The position numbers were made by a program, and so were the translations under genes. Under the pieces are notes generated by a model. The model did no database searches and was not told the origin of the DNA. It was given only the letters and a program-made list of their open reading frames with translations. Shown here one piece after another: positions 9,955 to 21,482 of a stretch of 64,000 bases of DNA (position 1 is the stretch's first letter; the number at the start of each line of letters is the position of its first letter). This stretch comes from Rhizobium sp. LC145 (GTDB lineage Bacteria > Pseudomonadota > Alphaproteobacteria > Rhizobiales > Rhizobiaceae). The stretch lies in assembly GCF_001005825.1 (NCBI RefSeq), contig NZ_LBHV01000005.1, forward strand, positions 62,001 through 126,000, given 5' to 3'.

Positions 9955-11075
9955 GCATGTACTCCTTTGATAACTGAAATCGGCTTACGCTCGGCAATAG
10001 CCACAACCATGTCCGCCAGCAAGCCCGTCGCGTCGGGTCGCCCTGCCTGCTTTGCCGCGGCCGCCATCTTTTCGAGACGTTCCGGGTCTTTCATGGCCGC
10101 CGAGATCATCGCGGCAAGCCGATCCGGAGAAAGATCGGATTGCGCCACAACTTCGGCACCTCCGGTCGCGACAAGCGCCGCCGCATTGGCCGCCTGATCA
10201 TGATCGAGCGCGTAAGGATAAGGAACGAGAATGGCGGGGCGGCCAATCACCGAGATCTCCGACACCGTCGAGGCCCCGGAGCGGCAGACCACCAGATGCG
10301 TCGCCGCAAGACGTTCTGCCATGTCGGTGAAGAAGGACGACACTTCCGCCGGCGCCTGCAGCTTGGCGAAGCAGGAATTCACCCGGTCTGCATCCTCCGG
10401 CCGTGCCTGCTGCGTAACCACGAGACGCTTGCGCTCCGGCTCCGCAAGCAGGCTGAGCGCCGTCGGCACGGCGGAGGAGAAGAACTGCGCACCCTGGCTG
10501 CCACCGAAGACGACGAGCCGGAACGGCTCATCCCCGCGTGATGGCGCATAGGGTGTCTTTGCTGCCTCCAGCACGGCGGGACGTACAGGATTGCCGGTGG
10601 TGACGGTCTTGGCTGCATAGGGCCCGGTGTTTTCCGGGAGGAACCCGCCGGCGATCGCCTGCACCTTGCCGGCCAAAGCCTTGTTCGCCCGGCCCATCAC
10701 CGCATTCTGCTCGTGGAGCATCGACGGAACGCCCATGGAGGTCGCCGCCATCAGCGGCGGCACCGTCGGATAGCCGCCGAAACCGACCACGGCGACAGGC
10801 TTCAGGCGCCCGATCAGCCGGCGCGCGACGCGCAGCCCCGTCCAGAGCTTCCAACCGGTCCGAAGCAGCGCGACCGGATTCTTCGACGCGAGCGTCGCCG
10901 ACGGCACGACATGGATTTCGTCCGCCGGAAACTTGCCGGCAAAACGTTCCGCACGGCTGTCCGTGACGAGGTGAACGGAATAACCCCGCGCCCTGAGCTC
11001 GTGCCCTAGGGCCTCGGCGGGAAATACATGGCCGCCGGTGCCACCGGCGGCAAGCAGGATGATGCCTTTGGTCAT
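9951..11075 (-). CDS. murG: Undecaprenyl-PP-MurNAc-pentapeptide GlcNAc transferase
   Basis: Peripheral inner-membrane glycosyltransferase (GT28) that converts lipid I to lipid II. The 374 residues carry the N-terminal loop [17 protein letters not shown], a second glycine loop [10 protein letters not shown] and the UDP-GlcNAc-binding [11 protein letters not shown] chose the ATG at 11075 ([12 protein letters not shown]); an in-frame start at 11099 would run into ftsW and lacks family support. The start lies seven bases after the ftsW stop; the stop overlaps murC. Confidence 0.96.
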   Translation of the reverse strand: MTKGIILLAAGGTGGHVFPAEALGHELRARGYSVHLVTDSRAERFAGKFPADEIHVVPSATLASKNPVALLRTGWKLWTGLRVARRLIGRLKPVAVVGFGGYPTVPPLMAATSMGVPSMLHEQNAVMGRANKALAGKVQAIAGGFLPENTGPYAAKTVTTGNPVRPAVLEAAKTPYAPSRGDEPFRLVVFGGSQGAQFFSSAVPTALSLLAEPERKRLVVTQQARPEDADRVNSCFAKLQAPAEVSSFFTDMAERLAATHLVVCRSGASTVSEISVIGRPAILVPYPYALDHDQAANAAALVATGGAEVVAQSDLSPDRLAAMISAAMKDPERLEKMAAAAKQAGRPDATGLLADMVVAIAERKPISVIKGVHA

Positions 11076-11082
11076 TGTTCCT

Positions 11083-12237
11083 TTACTCCGCCGGAACACC
11101 GTGGCCGACGCGGAAAAGGCTCCGCTCTTGGGCCCGTTTTTCGGGGCGGTGACGCGTCAGCGCGAGAATGAATCCGGCCGTCACGCAGATCGCGATCATG
11201 GACGAGCCGCCGTAGGAGATCAGCGGCAAGGTCATGCCCTTGGCAGGCATAAGCTCCAGGTTGACGCCGATATTGATCATCGATTGCATGCCGATCTGCA
11301 ACACCAGGCCCGCGACCGCGAAGCGGTTGAAGTCATCGCGCTCCTTGAAGGCGTGATTGAGGCCGCGAAGCACGATGAAGGCGAAAATCGCCACCAGCGC
11401 CATGCAGAAGACGATACCGAACTCCTCCGCGGCCACGGAGAATATGAAGTCCGTATGGCTGTCCGGCAGGATGCGCTTGACGACGCCTTCGCCCGGTCCC
11501 TGCCCGAACCAGTCTCCCCGGATGATGGCGTCGCGCGCCGTCTCCACCTGGAAGCGATCGCCTTCGCCGGTCAGGAACTTGTCGAAACGGGAGGTCACGT
11601 GCGGCAGCATGTAGTAAGCCGCGAGAAGACCGCCGGCCCCGAAGCCGCCGAGCACCACGATCCAAAGCCAGGGCATGCCGGCCATGAAGAACATGCCTCC
11701 CCAGACCACGCTCGTCAGAATGGTCTGGCCGAGGTCCGGCTGGGCGACCAGCAGGGCAGCGACGATGCCGAAGAGGATGATGGCGAAGAGATTGCCGGGA
11801 ATTTCCGGTTGCCGCGCATGCTCGGCGAAAAGCCAGGCGCAGACCACCACGAAAGCGGGTTTCATGAATTCCGATGGCTGAATGGAAAAGCTGCCGATCG
11901 AGATCCAGCGCCGCGATCCCTTGACCTCGACGCCGAAGAACAGCGCCAGCACCATCATGCTGATGGAGACGATCAGCAGGATGATCGCCGCTCGCCGCAC
12001 CTGCCGGGGCGACATGAAGGAAAGGCCGATCATCACCACCAGCGACGGTATCACAAAAACGGCATGCCGCTCGACGAAGTGGAAGCTATCGAGGCCGAGC
12101 CTTTCGGCAACCGGCGGAGAGGCCGCGAAGGAAAGCATGAAGCCGAGCCCCATGAGCAGCACGAAGGCGGCGAGAAAGAAACGGTCGATCGTCCAGAACC
12201 AGTCTGCGAGCGGCCCACGGTCTGCGCGGCTTACCAT
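11083..12237 (-). CDS. ftsW: Septal peptidoglycan glycosyltransferase FtsW
   Basis: SEDS-family polymerase of lipid II that works with FtsI at the septum. The 384 residues have about ten membrane segments, the [20 protein letters not shown] block and the extracellular [26 protein letters not shown] segment, both diagnostic for FtsW/RodA. Clustering with division genes identifies it as FtsW rather than RodA. It starts three bases after the murD stop. Confidence 0.95.
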   Translation of the reverse strand: MVSRADRGPLADWFWTIDRFFLAAFVLLMGLGFMLSFAASPPVAERLGLDSFHFVERHAVFVIPSLVVMIGLSFMSPRQVRRAAIILLIVSISMMVLALFFGVEVKGSRRWISIGSFSIQPSEFMKPAFVVVCAWLFAEHARQPEIPGNLFAIILFGIVAALLVAQPDLGQTILTSVVWGGMFFMAGMPWLWIVVLGGFGAGGLLAAYYMLPHVTSRFDKFLTGEGDRFQVETARDAIIRGDWFGQGPGEGVVKRILPDSHTDFIFSVAAEEFGIVFCMALVAIFAFIVLRGLNHAFKERDDFNRFAVAGLVLQIGMQSMINIGVNLELMPAKGMTLPLISYGGSSMIAICVTAGFILALTRHRPEKRAQERSLFRVGHGVPAE

Positions 12238-12240
12238 CTG

Positions 12241-13647
12241 TCAGTTCCCCTTTCCCGTCTCGATCAGCATCGTGACACCGTCCAGGCCTGCGACATGCTT
12301 GACGAAGGCATCGCCACGCACTTCGAAATTCTTGTACTGATCGAAGCTCGCGCAGGCCGGCGACAACATGACGGCAGAAGCCTCGCCGTTACTCTCCGCA
12401 TCCGCGGCCGCATGAGCAACGGCGCGTTCAAGCGTACCGGATATCTCGTAAGAAACCGTTTCGCCGAGCGTTGCTGCAAAGGCCGGCGCAGCCTCCCCGA
12501 TCAGATAAGCCTTGACGATACGTGGAAAGAGTGGAGCGAGGCTTGCGATCCCGCCCTCCTTCGGCAACCCACCGGCAATCCAGTAGATGCGGTCATAGCT
12601 GGAAAGTGCCGGGGCTGCAGCATCGGCATTGGTGGCCTTGGAATCGTTGACGAAGACGACATGGCCGCGCCGACCGACAGGTTGCATGCGGTGCTTCAAT
12701 CCGGGGAAGGATTTCAGTCCAGCGCGAATGTCCTCCGCGGAGACGCCGACGGCAAGGCAGGCTGCGATCGCCGCAGCGGCATTCTGAGCATTATGGCCGC
12801 CCTTGAGGGTCTGGATGCCATCGAGATCGATGAAAAGCGAAGACGTTCCGCCATGCGCCTCGATGATCCGGCTGCCTTCCGCATAGAGCCCTTCGGCGGT
12901 CACGTTGCGTTTCGAAATCCGCCGGACCGGCACGCCGGCACGCTCGATGCGGTCGGCGATCAGCGCCGAGTAGCTGTCATCCACCCCGATGACGGCCGTC
13001 GCGCTGCCTGCAACCAGCCGCTCCTTGATGTCCGCGTAATGCTGCATGGTTCCATGGCGGTCGAGATGGTCGGGCGTCAGGTTGAGCAGGATGCCGGCGG
13101 TGGGATTCAGCGTCGGCGCAAGATCGATCTGATAAGAGGAGCACTCGACCACGAAATAGCGCTCCGCCTTCGGCGGATCGAGGGTCAGGATGGCGGTGCC
13201 GATATTGCCGCCGAGCTGCGTGTCTCGCCCGCTCGATTTCAGGATATGGGCGATCAGGGCAGTGGTCGTGGATTTCCCATTCGTGCCGGTGATCGCGATG
13301 AACGGGCAATAGGGCGCATGCGCCCGGCGCTCGCGCACGAAAAGCTCCACGTCGCCGATGATTTCGACGCCCGCGGCGCGCGCCAGGTCGACACTCCAAT
13401 GCGGCTTGGGATGAGTGAGTGGCACGCCGGGAGAGAGCACGAAGGCGGCCATGGCCGGCCAGTCGATGGTGCGAAGATCCGCGGTCCCGATCCCCTCGCC
13501 CGCCGCCTTGGCGACGCTGTCCGGATTGTCGTCCCAGGCGACCACTACGGCTCCGCCTGCAACCAGCGCCTTGGCAGTGGCAAGGCCGGAACCGCCGAGC
13601 CCGAAGAGAGCGACTTTCCTGTCCTTGAATGTCGTGACCGGGATCAT
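12241..13647 (-). CDS. murD: UDP-MurNAc-L-alanine--D-glutamate ligase
   Basis: Adds D-glutamate to UDP-MurNAc-L-Ala. The 468 residues contain an N-terminal Rossmann motif [14 protein letters not shown] (15-28), the ATP loop [18 protein letters not shown] (119-136), [11 protein letters not shown] and [13 protein letters not shown], as expected for MurD. I selected the ATG at 13647 ([11 protein letters not shown]); the frame stays open to 13740 but that part overlaps mraY out of phase and is not conserved. It begins five bases after the mraY stop. Confidence 0.96.
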   Translation of the reverse strand: MIPVTTFKDRKVALFGLGGSGLATAKALVAGGAVVVAWDDNPDSVAKAAGEGIGTADLRTIDWPAMAAFVLSPGVPLTHPKPHWSVDLARAAGVEIIGDVELFVRERRAHAPYCPFIAITGTNGKSTTTALIAHILKSSGRDTQLGGNIGTAILTLDPPKAERYFVVECSSYQIDLAPTLNPTAGILLNLTPDHLDRHGTMQHYADIKERLVAGSATAVIGVDDSYSALIADRIERAGVPVRRISKRNVTAEGLYAEGSRIIEAHGGTSSLFIDLDGIQTLKGGHNAQNAAAAIAACLAVGVSAEDIRAGLKSFPGLKHRMQPVGRRGHVVFVNDSKATNADAAAPALSSYDRIYWIAGGLPKEGGIASLAPLFPRIVKAYLIGEAAPAFAATLGETVSYEISGTLERAVAHAAADAESNGEASAVMLSPACASFDQYKNFEVRGDAFVKHVAGLDGVTMLIETGKGN

Positions 13648-13652
13648 CGCTC

Positions 13653-14756
13653 TTACCGCAGCTTGAGCGTCGAAAGGCCGAGCATGGCGAGCCCGACGGC
13701 GATGATCCAGAAGCGGATCACCACCTGGCTTTCCGTCCATCCCAGTTTTTCGAAGTGGTGGTGGATCGGCGCCATCAGGAACACCCGCCGCCCGGTCATC
13801 TTGAAGAAACCGACCTGGATGATGACCGAGAGCGTCTCTATCACGAAGAGGCCGCCGATGATCGCCATGACGATCTCATGCTTGGTTGCGACCGCAACCG
13901 AACCGATGAGGCCGCCGAGCGCCAGCGAGCCGGTGTCTCCCATGAAGATCGCGGCCGGCGGCGCGTTGAACCAGAGGAAACCGAGCCCCGCGCCGATCAC
14001 CGCACCGAGGATCACGGCGAGCTCTCCCGTGCCGGGCACGAAATTGATCTGCAGATAGTTTGCGAAGACGGCGTTGCCCGAAAGATAAGCGATGACGCCG
14101 AATGAGGCGGCAGCGATCATCACCGGCACGATGGCGAGGCCGTCCAGCCCGTCCGTGAGATTGACCGCATTACCGGCCGCTACGATGACGAACCCGCCGA
14201 ACAACATGAAAAAGATGCCGAGATCGATCAGGAAGTCCTTGAAGAAGGGAAAGGCGATCGACGAGCCGAGGGTCGGATTGGCGGATTGCCCGGTGGCAAG
14301 CGCCACGCGCATCATGAAGAAGACCGCGATCGCGGCGATCACGAACTCGATGCCGAGACGAGCCTTGCCGGAAAACCCCTTGTCGCTCTGCTTGGTGACC
14401 TTGAGATAGTCGTCATAAAAGCCGATGGCCCCGAAACCGAGGGTCACCAGCAGCGTCGCGACGACGTAGACGTTGGAAAGATCAGACCACAGCAGCGCCC
14501 CGCCGACGATGCCGGTCAGGATCATCAGGCCGCCCATGGTCGGCGTGCCGGCTTTCTTGAAATGGGTCTGCGGACCATCCGCCCGAATCGGCTGACCTTT
14601 TCCCTGGCGAATGCGAAGGGAGGCGATCATCCGGGGGCCAAAGAGGAAAACGATGAGGGCCGAGGTAAAAAGGGCGCCACCGGTGCGGAAGGTGATGTAG
14701 CGAAAGAGATTGAAGAATTGAAAGCTATCCGCCAGTTGCACAAGCCAGATCAGCAT
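13653..14756 (-). CDS. mraY: Phospho-MurNAc-pentapeptide transferase
   Basis: Integral membrane enzyme forming lipid I from UDP-MurNAc-pentapeptide and undecaprenyl phosphate. The 367 residues have about ten membrane segments and the catalytic motifs [22 protein letters not shown] (paired Asp), [10 protein letters not shown] and [11 protein letters not shown]. Length is normal. It lies 23 bases after the murF stop, inside the operon. Confidence 0.97.
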   Translation of the reverse strand: MLIWLVQLADSFQFFNLFRYITFRTGGALFTSALIVFLFGPRMIASLRIRQGKGQPIRADGPQTHFKKAGTPTMGGLMILTGIVGGALLWSDLSNVYVVATLLVTLGFGAIGFYDDYLKVTKQSDKGFSGKARLGIEFVIAAIAVFFMMRVALATGQSANPTLGSSIAFPFFKDFLIDLGIFFMLFGGFVIVAAGNAVNLTDGLDGLAIVPVMIAAASFGVIAYLSGNAVFANYLQINFVPGTGELAVILGAVIGAGLGFLWFNAPPAAIFMGDTGSLALGGLIGSVAVATKHEIVMAIIGGLFVIETLSVIIQVGFFKMTGRRVFLMAPIHHHFEKLGWTESQVVIRFWIIAVGLAMLGLSTLKLR

Positions 14757-14779
14757 GAAGGCCCTTTCTCGAAGCCGTT

Positions 14780-16213
14780 TTAATGTTGGCGCTCCGTGTC
14801 GGAAAATGCCGGATAGTTGTCAAGCAGCGCCGCAACGATCTTGCCGAAACCGAGACCGAGCGACGATTTGACCATCACCACGTCTCCGGGAATGACCGAA
14901 CGGACGATAAAATCCACAAGCTCCGCCGTGGTCGGGCGGTATTCCACATGAACGCTCTCGGGAAGCGCGTCTTTGAGCGCAGCCATTTCCGCGCCGGCGA
15001 GCCAGACATGCTCGATACCGGCAGCGAGCAGCGGCCCCGCCAGATCCTCGTGGACGCGGGCGGAATGTTCACCCATCTCCAGCATATCGCCGAGTACCGC
15101 GATTCTCCGGCCGGTAAGCTCCGGCTCGGTTGCCGCAAGCAGGGCTATGGCCGCCCGCATGGATGCGGGGTTCGCATTGTAACTTTCGTCGATCAGCGTC
15201 AGATGTCCTTCGCCGATACCCAGGCGATGCCGCTCTCCCCGGCCCTTGACCGGCCTCAGTTGCTCGAGCGCTTCCGCGGCCTTCGCCATGTCGGCGCCGA
15301 CCAGCATGGCCGCACCGAGCGCCGCCATCGCATTTTCGGCGATATGACGACCGGGAGCTCCGATATGGACCTCCATGGTGTCGCCGGAAATCGTGGCCCA
15401 GACGGTCGAGCTTTCGGCATTCCCGTCGAAATCCGCCAGCCGGAAATCGGCCTTGGCATGCTGGCCGAAAGTATAGATGCGCGCGATCCCCGCCTCCTGG
15501 GCGGCCTTTTCCAAGAAGCCGAATTGCTTGTTGTCACGGTTGAGGACGGCCGCCCCGCCCGCTTCGATACCTTCGAAGATCTCGGCCTTGGCGGCAGCAA
15601 TCTCCTCCAGGTTATTGAAATGGCCGAGATGGGCGGCGGCGATGGTCGTGACGATCGCCACGTGAGGACGCACCATCTTCACCAAGGGGCGGATTTCATC
15701 CGGGTGATTCATGCCGATCTCGAAGACGCCGTAGTCGGTGTCCGCGGGCATGCGGGCGAGCGTCAAAGGCACGCCCCAGTGATTGTTGAAGGATGCGACC
15801 GCCGCATGCACCTTGCCGGACGGAGCAAGCACATGGCGCAGCATCTCCTTGGTCGTCGTCTTACCGACCGAGCCCGTGATCGCCACGATATGCGCGCGGC
15901 TGCGCTCCCTTGCCGCGATCGCCAGTTTGCCGAGCGCCGCGAGCACGTCCTCCACGACAATCATCGGCACGATGATGCGGCCAAGCGCCGGCAGTTTGCC
16001 TTCGCTGACGACGATCAGGGATGCGCCGTTTGCCACCGCGATGCTTGCGAAATCATGGCCGTCGACCCGATCGCCCTTGATGGCAAAAAACGCCTCACCC
16101 GCGCCGATCGATCGGCTGTCTATCGAAATTCCGGTGATTCCGGCAGGCAACGAGCCAACCGGACGGCCATCCATGATGGCCGCCATCTCCTCAGAGGTCC
16201 ACAACCAGCTCAT
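14780..16213 (-). CDS. murF: UDP-MurNAc-tripeptide--D-Ala-D-Ala ligase
   Basis: Completes the pentapeptide precursor by adding the D-Ala-D-Ala made by Ddl. The 477 residues show the N-terminal [14 protein letters not shown] substrate motif, the ATP loop [14 protein letters not shown] (112-125), [11 protein letters not shown] and [11 protein letters not shown], all standard for MurF. Its ATG overlaps the murE stop (ATGA at 16210-16213), indicating coupling. Confidence 0.97.
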   Translation of the reverse strand: MSWLWTSEEMAAIMDGRPVGSLPAGITGISIDSRSIGAGEAFFAIKGDRVDGHDFASIAVANGASLIVVSEGKLPALGRIIVPMIVVEDVLAALGKLAIAARERSRAHIVAITGSVGKTTTKEMLRHVLAPSGKVHAAVASFNNHWGVPLTLARMPADTDYGVFEIGMNHPDEIRPLVKMVRPHVAIVTTIAAAHLGHFNNLEEIAAAKAEIFEGIEAGGAAVLNRDNKQFGFLEKAAQEAGIARIYTFGQHAKADFRLADFDGNAESSTVWATISGDTMEVHIGAPGRHIAENAMAALGAAMLVGADMAKAAEALEQLRPVKGRGERHRLGIGEGHLTLIDESYNANPASMRAAIALLAATEPELTGRRIAVLGDMLEMGEHSARVHEDLAGPLLAAGIEHVWLAGAEMAALKDALPESVHVEYRPTTAELVDFIVRSVIPGDVVMVKSSLGLGFGKIVAALLDNYPAFSDTERQH

Positions 16214-17685
16214 GGTTTCAGCTCCTCCAGTGCCTTGCGTACTTCGACATGATCCGAAAACGGCAGGACTGTGCTGCCGATCGTCTGGCCCTCCTCATGG
16301 CCCTTGCCGGCCACGATCAGCGTGTCGCCCGAATGCAGCATGCCTATGGCGTGGCGGATCGCTTCCGCCCGGTCGCCGATCTCGATGGCACCGGGCGCGG
16401 CCGCCATGATCTCCGACCGGATGACCTCAGGAACCTCGGAACGCGGATTGTCGTCGGTGACGATGACGACATCGGCCAGCCGGGTCGCCACCTCGCCCAT
16501 GATCGGCCGCTTTCCCTTGTCGCGGTCTCCACCGCAGCCGAAGACCACGATCACACGGCCCGTGGTGAACGGCCGAACGGAGGCCAGCACATTTTCCAGG
16601 GCATCCGGCTTATGGGCATAATCGACATAGGCAAGCGCCCCGTCTGCGGTATGTCCGACCAGCTCGAGCCGCCCGGAAGCGCCCTGCAGTTTCTCGAGCG
16701 CGGCAAAAGCGACCGAGGCCGGAACCCCGGTGGAGATCGCAAGTCCTGCCGCCACCAGGGCGTTCGCAACCTGGAAATCGCCGGCAAGCGGGATATCCAC
16801 CTCGAAGATATCGTCGCCGAGGTGCACTTCCGCCATCTGTTTGTGTCGGAAATGCTCGACCCGCTTCAGGCTGAGATAATCTCCTTTGCGGCCGACCGTG
16901 CGCACATCCAAGCCGGCAGCCCTGGCCACCCGGACCGCCTCGTCCGACCAGGCATCGTCCGACCAGGCATCGTCGGCGAAGATGACCGCCGGCGCGCCTT
17001 TCGGCAGCAGCGTATCGAACAGGCGCATCTTCGCCGCCATGTAGCTTTCGACCGTCGGATGGTAATCCATGTGGTCGCGGCCGAGATTGGTGAACGCACC
17101 CGCAGAAAGACGCACACCGTCGAGACGGCTCTGGTCGAGACCGTGGCTGGATGCCTCCATCGCCGCGTGGGTGACGCCCTCGGACGCCAGTTCGGCAAGA
17201 AGCGCCTGGAGCTCGATGGGATCGGGTGTCGTCAGCGAGCCATAAATGTTGCGGAGCGGGGAAATGACGCCGGTGGTGCCGATCTGGGCGGCGGCAAGAC
17301 CGGCATGCGCCCATATCTGGCGCGTGAAGGAAGCAACGGATGTCTTGCCGGCCGTGCCGGTCACCGCCACCATGGTCTTCGGCTGCGCACCGTAGAAGCG
17401 CGCGGCGGCAAGCGCCAGAAGCCTACGGGGATTGGCAACGGAAAGCACCGGAATGCCGATATCGCTGGCATGGGCGGAAAGCACTACCGCAGCACCACGT
17501 GCTGCCGCATCGCCGATATAGGACGCGCCGTCCGCCTTGCTGCCGGCCAGCGCGGCAAACAGCATGCCCGGTTTGATCTTGCGACTATCCGAGGAAAGAC
17601 CGGTGATGTCGATATCGCCGACCGGCCCCGAAAGCGAACCGGCTATTTCGGGGAAATCCTGTCCGGCAAGGTCTCGCAATTTCAT
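16210..17685 (-). CDS. murE: UDP-MurNAc-tripeptide synthetase, meso-diaminopimelate type
   Basis: Adds the third stem residue. The 491 residues have the ATP loop [13 protein letters not shown] (108-120), the Mur motif [15 protein letters not shown], and DDNPR (411-415), the motif that selects meso-diaminopimelate over lysine. I chose the ATG at 17685 ([14 protein letters not shown]); ATGs at 17700 and 17724 are alternatives. Around residues 239-248 the five residues DDAWS occur twice because of a perfect 15-bp tandem duplication (16941-16970), which is unusual for MurE. It lies 69 bases beyond the ftsI stop. Confidence 0.95.
   Translation of the reverse strand: MKLRDLAGQDFPEIAGSLSGPVGDIDITGLSSDSRKIKPGMLFAALAGSKADGASYIGDAAARGAAVVLSAHASDIGIPVLSVANPRRLLALAAARFYGAQPKTMVAVTGTAGKTSVASFTRQIWAHAGLAAAQIGTTGVISPLRNIYGSLTTPDPIELQALLAELASEGVTHAAMEASSHGLDQSRLDGVRLSAGAFTNLGRDHMDYHPTVESYMAAKMRLFDTLLPKGAPAVIFADDAWSDDAWSDEAVRVARAAGLDVRTVGRKGDYLSLKRVEHFRHKQMAEVHLGDDIFEVDIPLAGDFQVANALVAAGLAISTGVPASVAFAALEKLQGASGRLELVGHTADGALAYVDYAHKPDALENVLASVRPFTTGRVIVVFGCGGDRDKGKRPIMGEVATRLADVVIVTDDNPRSEVPEVIRSEIMAAAPGAIEIGDRAEAIRHAIGMLHSGDTLIVAGKGHEEGQTIGSTVLPFSDHVEVRKALEELKP
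16941..16970. repeat. 15-bp perfect tandem duplication inside murE
   Basis: CGTCCGACCAGGCAT occurs twice in a row (16941-16955, 16956-16970), followed by CGTC of a partial third copy. It keeps frame and duplicates five residues of MurE. Confidence 0.9.
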
Positions 17686-17754
17686 CGGCTGCACTTCCAT
17701 TTTCCCAGCGGAGAAACCGCTCACCCGCGAATCGTCCGCTAACTTTGTTATCTC

Positions 17755-19503
17755 CTAATAAGACACAAGCAGGGCAGAACCGTCATCGCCGAATTTGGGC
17801 TTTACACCGAGAATAGCACCCGAACGGCTGATGATGTCGTGCGCCATCGGAGCCGCGGAGGTACCGGCAAGTGCCGCGCCGTTGCCCTTGTCGGTCTTCG
17901 GTTCGTCGATGAAGGTCAGCACGACATATTGCGGATTGTCGATCGGAAAGGCGGCAAGGAAGGCGTTGAAGTTCTTGTCGTGGACATAGCGGCCATTGAC
18001 GACCTTGTCCGCCGTGCCGGTCTTTCCACCGACGTTGAAGCCTTCGACGCGAGCGTTCCTGCCCGACCCCTTGATGCCGTTCCAATGAAACAGATAGCGC
18101 ATCCCATCACTGGTGGATGGCTTGAGTACCTGAGTGGCGACGAGATCGGCCTGCTCGCGCGTGCGCGGCAGGAAGGTCGGCTCGACCAGCTTGCCGCCAT
18201 TGACCAGGGCCGCACCGGCAACCGCCGTCTGCAGAGGCGTAGTCGAAACCCCGTGGCCGAAGGAGATCGTAATGGAGTTGATCTTCTTCCAGGTTCGCGG
18301 CTGGCTCGGCTGGGCCACTTCCGGCAACTCGGTCTGCATCTTGCTGAGCAGGCCGATCTTGGTCAAGAATTCCTTGTGCCCCTCGATGCCGACGACGTCC
18401 GCCATTTTCGCGGTGCCGATGTTGGAGGAGTACTGAAAGACTTCCGGAACGGTCAGGAACCGGCCCTTGCCGTGGAAATCCTTGATGGTGAAGCCGCCGA
18501 TGCGGATCGGATATCGCGCATCGAAGCTGTCGTTCATGTTCACCTTGCCGGAATCGAGCGCCATGGCGATCGTGAACGCCTTGAAGGTGGACCCCATTTC
18601 GAACGTGCCGTTCGACATGCGGTTCAACCATCCCTCCTCCGCGCCCGCGGCCGGGTTGTTGGGGTCGTAATCCGGCGCGGACGCCATGGCGAGGACCTCG
18701 CCGGTATGAACGTCGAGCACGACCGCACCGGCGCCAATCGCCTTGAACTTGTCGATCGAGGACATGATGACTTCGCGCACGATCGCCTGGACGCGCAGGT
18801 CGATCGAAAGCTTCACCGGCTCCAGCGGCTGGTCCGAGGTCATGCCGACGGCTGCAAGGTCGGCAAGCCCCTGGCTGTCGACGTAACGCTCCATGCCCGC
18901 CACGCCGCGGTTATCGATGTTGACGTGCCCAACCACATGCGCCGCGGTCGCTCCGCCCGGATAGAAGCGCCGCTTTTCCGGCCGGAAGCCGATACCGGGA
19001 ATGCCGAGCGCGAGAATCTGGCTCTGCTGCTTCGGCGTGAGCTGACGGCGCAGCCATTGGAAGCGCGAATTGCTCCTGAGTTTGGAGTAGATGGATTTGG
19101 CGTCCAGATCCGGCAGGACCGTGGAAAGCTTTTCGATCACCTCGTCCGCATCGACGATCTTGTGCGGCTCGGCAAACAGCGAGACCGTGCGGATATCGGT
19201 GGCCAGTACCTCACCGTTGCGGTCGAGGAGATCCGGACGCGAGGCCATCAGCCGGTCTGCGGGCAGGATGCTCGACGTCGTTTCAGGTTCGGTGAGGCCG
19301 TACTGCACCAAGCGGCCGCCGATGATGCAATAGAAGGCGGCAAACCCTAGGATCATGAGGCCGACGCGGTTCTTCGCTTGGGCAGCCTTCCGCTTGCGTG
19401 TTCCCTCGAAGGAAGAACCGGTTTCGGCCGGACGCCGTCCGCGTCCACCGGCGGAAAAATGCGCCCGGCTCTTCAAGACCATGATGCGGGAGAGGAAAGA
19501 CAT
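17755..19503 (-). CDS. ftsI: Septal peptidoglycan transpeptidase FtsI (PBP3)
   Basis: Monofunctional class B penicillin-binding protein that cross-links septal murein with FtsW. The 582 residues comprise an Arg/Lys-rich cytoplasmic tail, one membrane segment (about 47-66), the dimerisation domain with DLLDRNGEVLATD, and a transpeptidase domain with STFK (catalytic Ser305), SSN (359-361) and KTG (494-496). The ATG overlaps the ftsL stop by the A of the ATG/TGA. Longer N-terminus than enteric FtsI is usual for rhizobia. Confidence 0.96.
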   Translation of the reverse strand: MSFLSRIMVLKSRAHFSAGGRGRRPAETGSSFEGTRKRKAAQAKNRVGLMILGFAAFYCIIGGRLVQYGLTEPETTSSILPADRLMASRPDLLDRNGEVLATDIRTVSLFAEPHKIVDADEVIEKLSTVLPDLDAKSIYSKLRSNSRFQWLRRQLTPKQQSQILALGIPGIGFRPEKRRFYPGGATAAHVVGHVNIDNRGVAGMERYVDSQGLADLAAVGMTSDQPLEPVKLSIDLRVQAIVREVIMSSIDKFKAIGAGAVVLDVHTGEVLAMASAPDYDPNNPAAGAEEGWLNRMSNGTFEMGSTFKAFTIAMALDSGKVNMNDSFDARYPIRIGGFTIKDFHGKGRFLTVPEVFQYSSNIGTAKMADVVGIEGHKEFLTKIGLLSKMQTELPEVAQPSQPRTWKKINSITISFGHGVSTTPLQTAVAGAALVNGGKLVEPTFLPRTREQADLVATQVLKPSTSDGMRYLFHWNGIKGSGRNARVEGFNVGGKTGTADKVVNGRYVHDKNFNAFLAAFPIDNPQYVVLTFIDEPKTDKGNGAALAGTSAAPMAHDIISRSGAILGVKPKFGDDGSALLVSY

Positions 19504-19973
19504 CAGCGATTCACCGATCCGGTTGAGATGATATCGACGGGGAAGCCACCGCGCGGCAACGGCACCGGTATGCGCGGCTGGGGAGCGGATTTGGCGGCGG
19601 CGTCAACGCCCTTGATGGCTGCCGCCACTTCGCCGCCGGCGCTGGCGATCAGGTCTTCGATCGTGGTTTCAGGCTGCGGAAGCTGCGATCGCGGCATGGG
19701 CAGTTCCGCAGGCATGGCCAGTTGCGTCGGCTGGGTGGGCACGAGCTGCAATTCGGAACCATAGACATTGACGAGGCGATGCAGCCGATTGGGCTGGGTC
19801 AGCAATGCCCAATCCGCTTTCAGGAGATCGATAGTGTCCTTTTCCAGCCTGATTTCGGTCTCCAGCCGGCGAACCTCCGCCAGCTTCTCGTCGGCGCGGT
19901 GCTTGATCGTATAGGTGACCACGGCTGCCGCCGTCATGACACCGATAAGAACGAGATCGAAGCTTCTGAGCAT
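19503..19973 (-). CDS. ftsL: FtsL-like cell division protein
   Basis: Small bitopic divisome protein of 156 residues. It has one N-terminal membrane segment (about 4-22), a leucine-repeat coiled coil (KHRADEKLAEVRRLETEIRLEKDTIDLL) and a conserved end of the coil ADWALLTQPNRLHRLV. The Pro/Ala-rich C-terminal extension is longer than in enteric FtsL. Sequence conservation of FtsL is low, so the call leans on topology and its place between rsmH and ftsI. It starts three bases after the rsmH stop. Confidence 0.88.
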   Translation of the reverse strand: MLRSFDLVLIGVMTAAAVVTYTIKHRADEKLAEVRRLETEIRLEKDTIDLLKADWALLTQPNRLHRLVNVYGSELQLVPTQPTQLAMPAELPMPRSQLPQPETTIEDLIASAGGEVAAAIKGVDAAAKSAPQPRIPVPLPRGGFPVDIISTGSVNR

Positions 19974-19976
19974 GGT

Positions 19977-21002
19977 TCAGGCCCCCATCTTTGCAAGGCT
20001 GGCGAGGTCGGGAAGATCGAAGATGGAAAAATCGGCAGCACGGGCCGCAGCCGCGGTGCGGATGCCGGCGCGCAGCTTTGCTGAGCGGGCGCGCGGATTG
20101 ATCTCCGCCTCCGCTTCGCTGGCCGCAACCGGAGACTTGCCGACCGGTTCGAAGATCGCGGGCTTTTCCTCGACCATGGGCATGTGCCGGGACCCGGAGG
20201 CGCGGCCGGAGCGATCGGCGAAGAACTTCTTGACGATCCGGTCTTCCAGCGAATGGAAGGTAACGACCACGAGACGCCCGCCCGGCTTCAGCGCCTGCTC
20301 GGCGGCGAACAGCGCCTCGGCGAGTTCGCCAAGCTCATCGTTGACGAAGATGCGCAGCGCCTGAAACACCCGCGTCGCGGGATGAATCTTGTCCTTGGCC
20401 TTGCGCGGATTGACGCTCTCGATGAGGTTGGCGAGATCCCGGGTGGTCGCAAACGGCTCGCTTGCCCGGCGCTTCTCGATAGCGCGGGCAATACGGCCGG
20501 CCTGCCGCTCCTCGCCCAGAAAGCCGAAGATGCGGGTCAGGTCGCCGGACTTGGCGCGATTGACCACGTCCGCCGCAGATACGCCTGACGCCGACATACG
20601 CATGTCGAGCGGGCCGTTCCTCTGGAATGAGAAACCGCGCTCCGCTTCGTCGATCTGCATGGAGGAAACGCCGATATCGAGCACCACTCCATCAAGCCCG
20701 CCATCCGGCGCGAAGCTTGCAAGTTCGGAGAACTGCGAATGATGAAGGGATAACCGTCCGCCATGGGCGGCAATCATGGACTGCCCCGCCGAGATCGCCG
20801 TGGGATCGCGATCGAGCGCGATCACCTCTGCTCCGGCGGCGAGAATGGCCGCGGTATAACCGCCGGCGCCGAAAGTGCCATCGAGGATGATCTTGCCCGG
20901 CGCAGGCTCCAGCGCCTCCAGAACTTCTTTCAAGAGAACCGGAATGTGGCGAACCGGTCCGCCATCGGCATCGGTTGTTCCGCCGCCTGGATTCGCCGCC
21001 AT
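19977..21002 (-). CDS. rsmH: 16S rRNA m4C1402 methyltransferase RsmH (MraW)
   Basis: SAM-dependent N4-methyltransferase acting on C1402 of 16S rRNA. The 341 residues open with [13 protein letters not shown], followed by the SAM-binding [15 protein letters not shown], then [27 protein letters not shown], and the C-terminal [17 protein letters not shown]. The ATG at 21002 has GGGGAG seven bases upstream. The frame is open upstream to 21626 only because it shadows mraZ; that extension is not part of the protein. It starts 14 bases after the mraZ stop. Confidence 0.96.
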   Translation of the reverse strand: MAANPGGGTTDADGGPVRHIPVLLKEVLEALEPAPGKIILDGTFGAGGYTAAILAAGAEVIALDRDPTAISAGQSMIAAHGGRLSLHHSQFSELASFAPDGGLDGVVLDIGVSSMQIDEAERGFSFQRNGPLDMRMSASGVSAADVVNRAKSGDLTRIFGFLGEERQAGRIARAIEKRRASEPFATTRDLANLIESVNPRKAKDKIHPATRVFQALRIFVNDELGELAEALFAAEQALKPGGRLVVVTFHSLEDRIVKKFFADRSGRASGSRHMPMVEEKPAIFEPVGKSPVAASEAEAEINPRARSAKLRAGIRTAAAARAADFSIFDLPDLASLAKMGA

Positions 21003-21016
21003 TCCGCTCCCCTGTA

Positions 21017-21451
21017 TTACGCGGGAGGCAGACCGAAGCGCCCCTCCCTTGCCGCCGCCTGCGCGTCCAAGAACGCCTGCGGCCGCCATAGCTGAAAATG
21101 ATCCGAGCGCCCGACGAAGGTAATCTCCGAAGTGATTCCCGTGAAGTCCCGGATGAAATCCGTGACCATCAACCGGCCTTCCGCATCGAGCCTCATGAAG
21201 ACGCCGCCGCCATGCACGAGCAGCGACATCCGGTTCGCTTCCGGCGAAAACGGATCGAAAGCCGCGATCTGCCGTTCGTAGCGATCGAGCAGATCCGGAC
21301 CTCCGACGCTGATCGCCGGATAGACGAAATCCTGGAGACAGTAGAGCTCCTGGATTTCGCGCGCCACCAGCACGGAACGAAAGCTCGCGGGCACGGAGAC
21401 CCGTCCCTTGGCATCGATCCTGTTGGTCGCATTCGACAAGAAGCGGTTCAT
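21017..21451 (-). CDS. mraZ: Transcriptional regulator MraZ
   Basis: First gene of the dcw operon. MraZ is a ring-forming DNA-binding protein that represses its own promoter in E. coli. The 144 residues carry two AbrB-like swapped-hairpin repeats: [16 protein letters not shown] (about 11-26) and [16 protein letters not shown] (about 81-96), each with the DxxGR DNA-contact motif. It ends with [10 protein letters not shown]. About 160 bases separate the start from its promoter, where MraZ-type repeats lie. Confidence 0.95.
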   Translation of the reverse strand: MNRFLSNATNRIDAKGRVSVPASFRSVLVAREIQELYCLQDFVYPAISVGGPDLLDRYERQIAAFDPFSPEANRMSLLVHGGGVFMRLDAEGRLMVTDFIRDFTGITSEITFVGRSDHFQLWRPQAFLDAQAAAREGRFGLPPA

Positions 21452-21482
21452 AACGCCCGACGTCCGCCCCTACCCTTCCGAC

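Noticed and set aside
11038-14058. A 1006-codon open frame on the plus strand
   Set aside because: It is antisense to murG, ftsW, murD and mraY, has His/Asp/Arg-rich low-complexity composition typical of a GC-rich shadow frame, and no family motifs.
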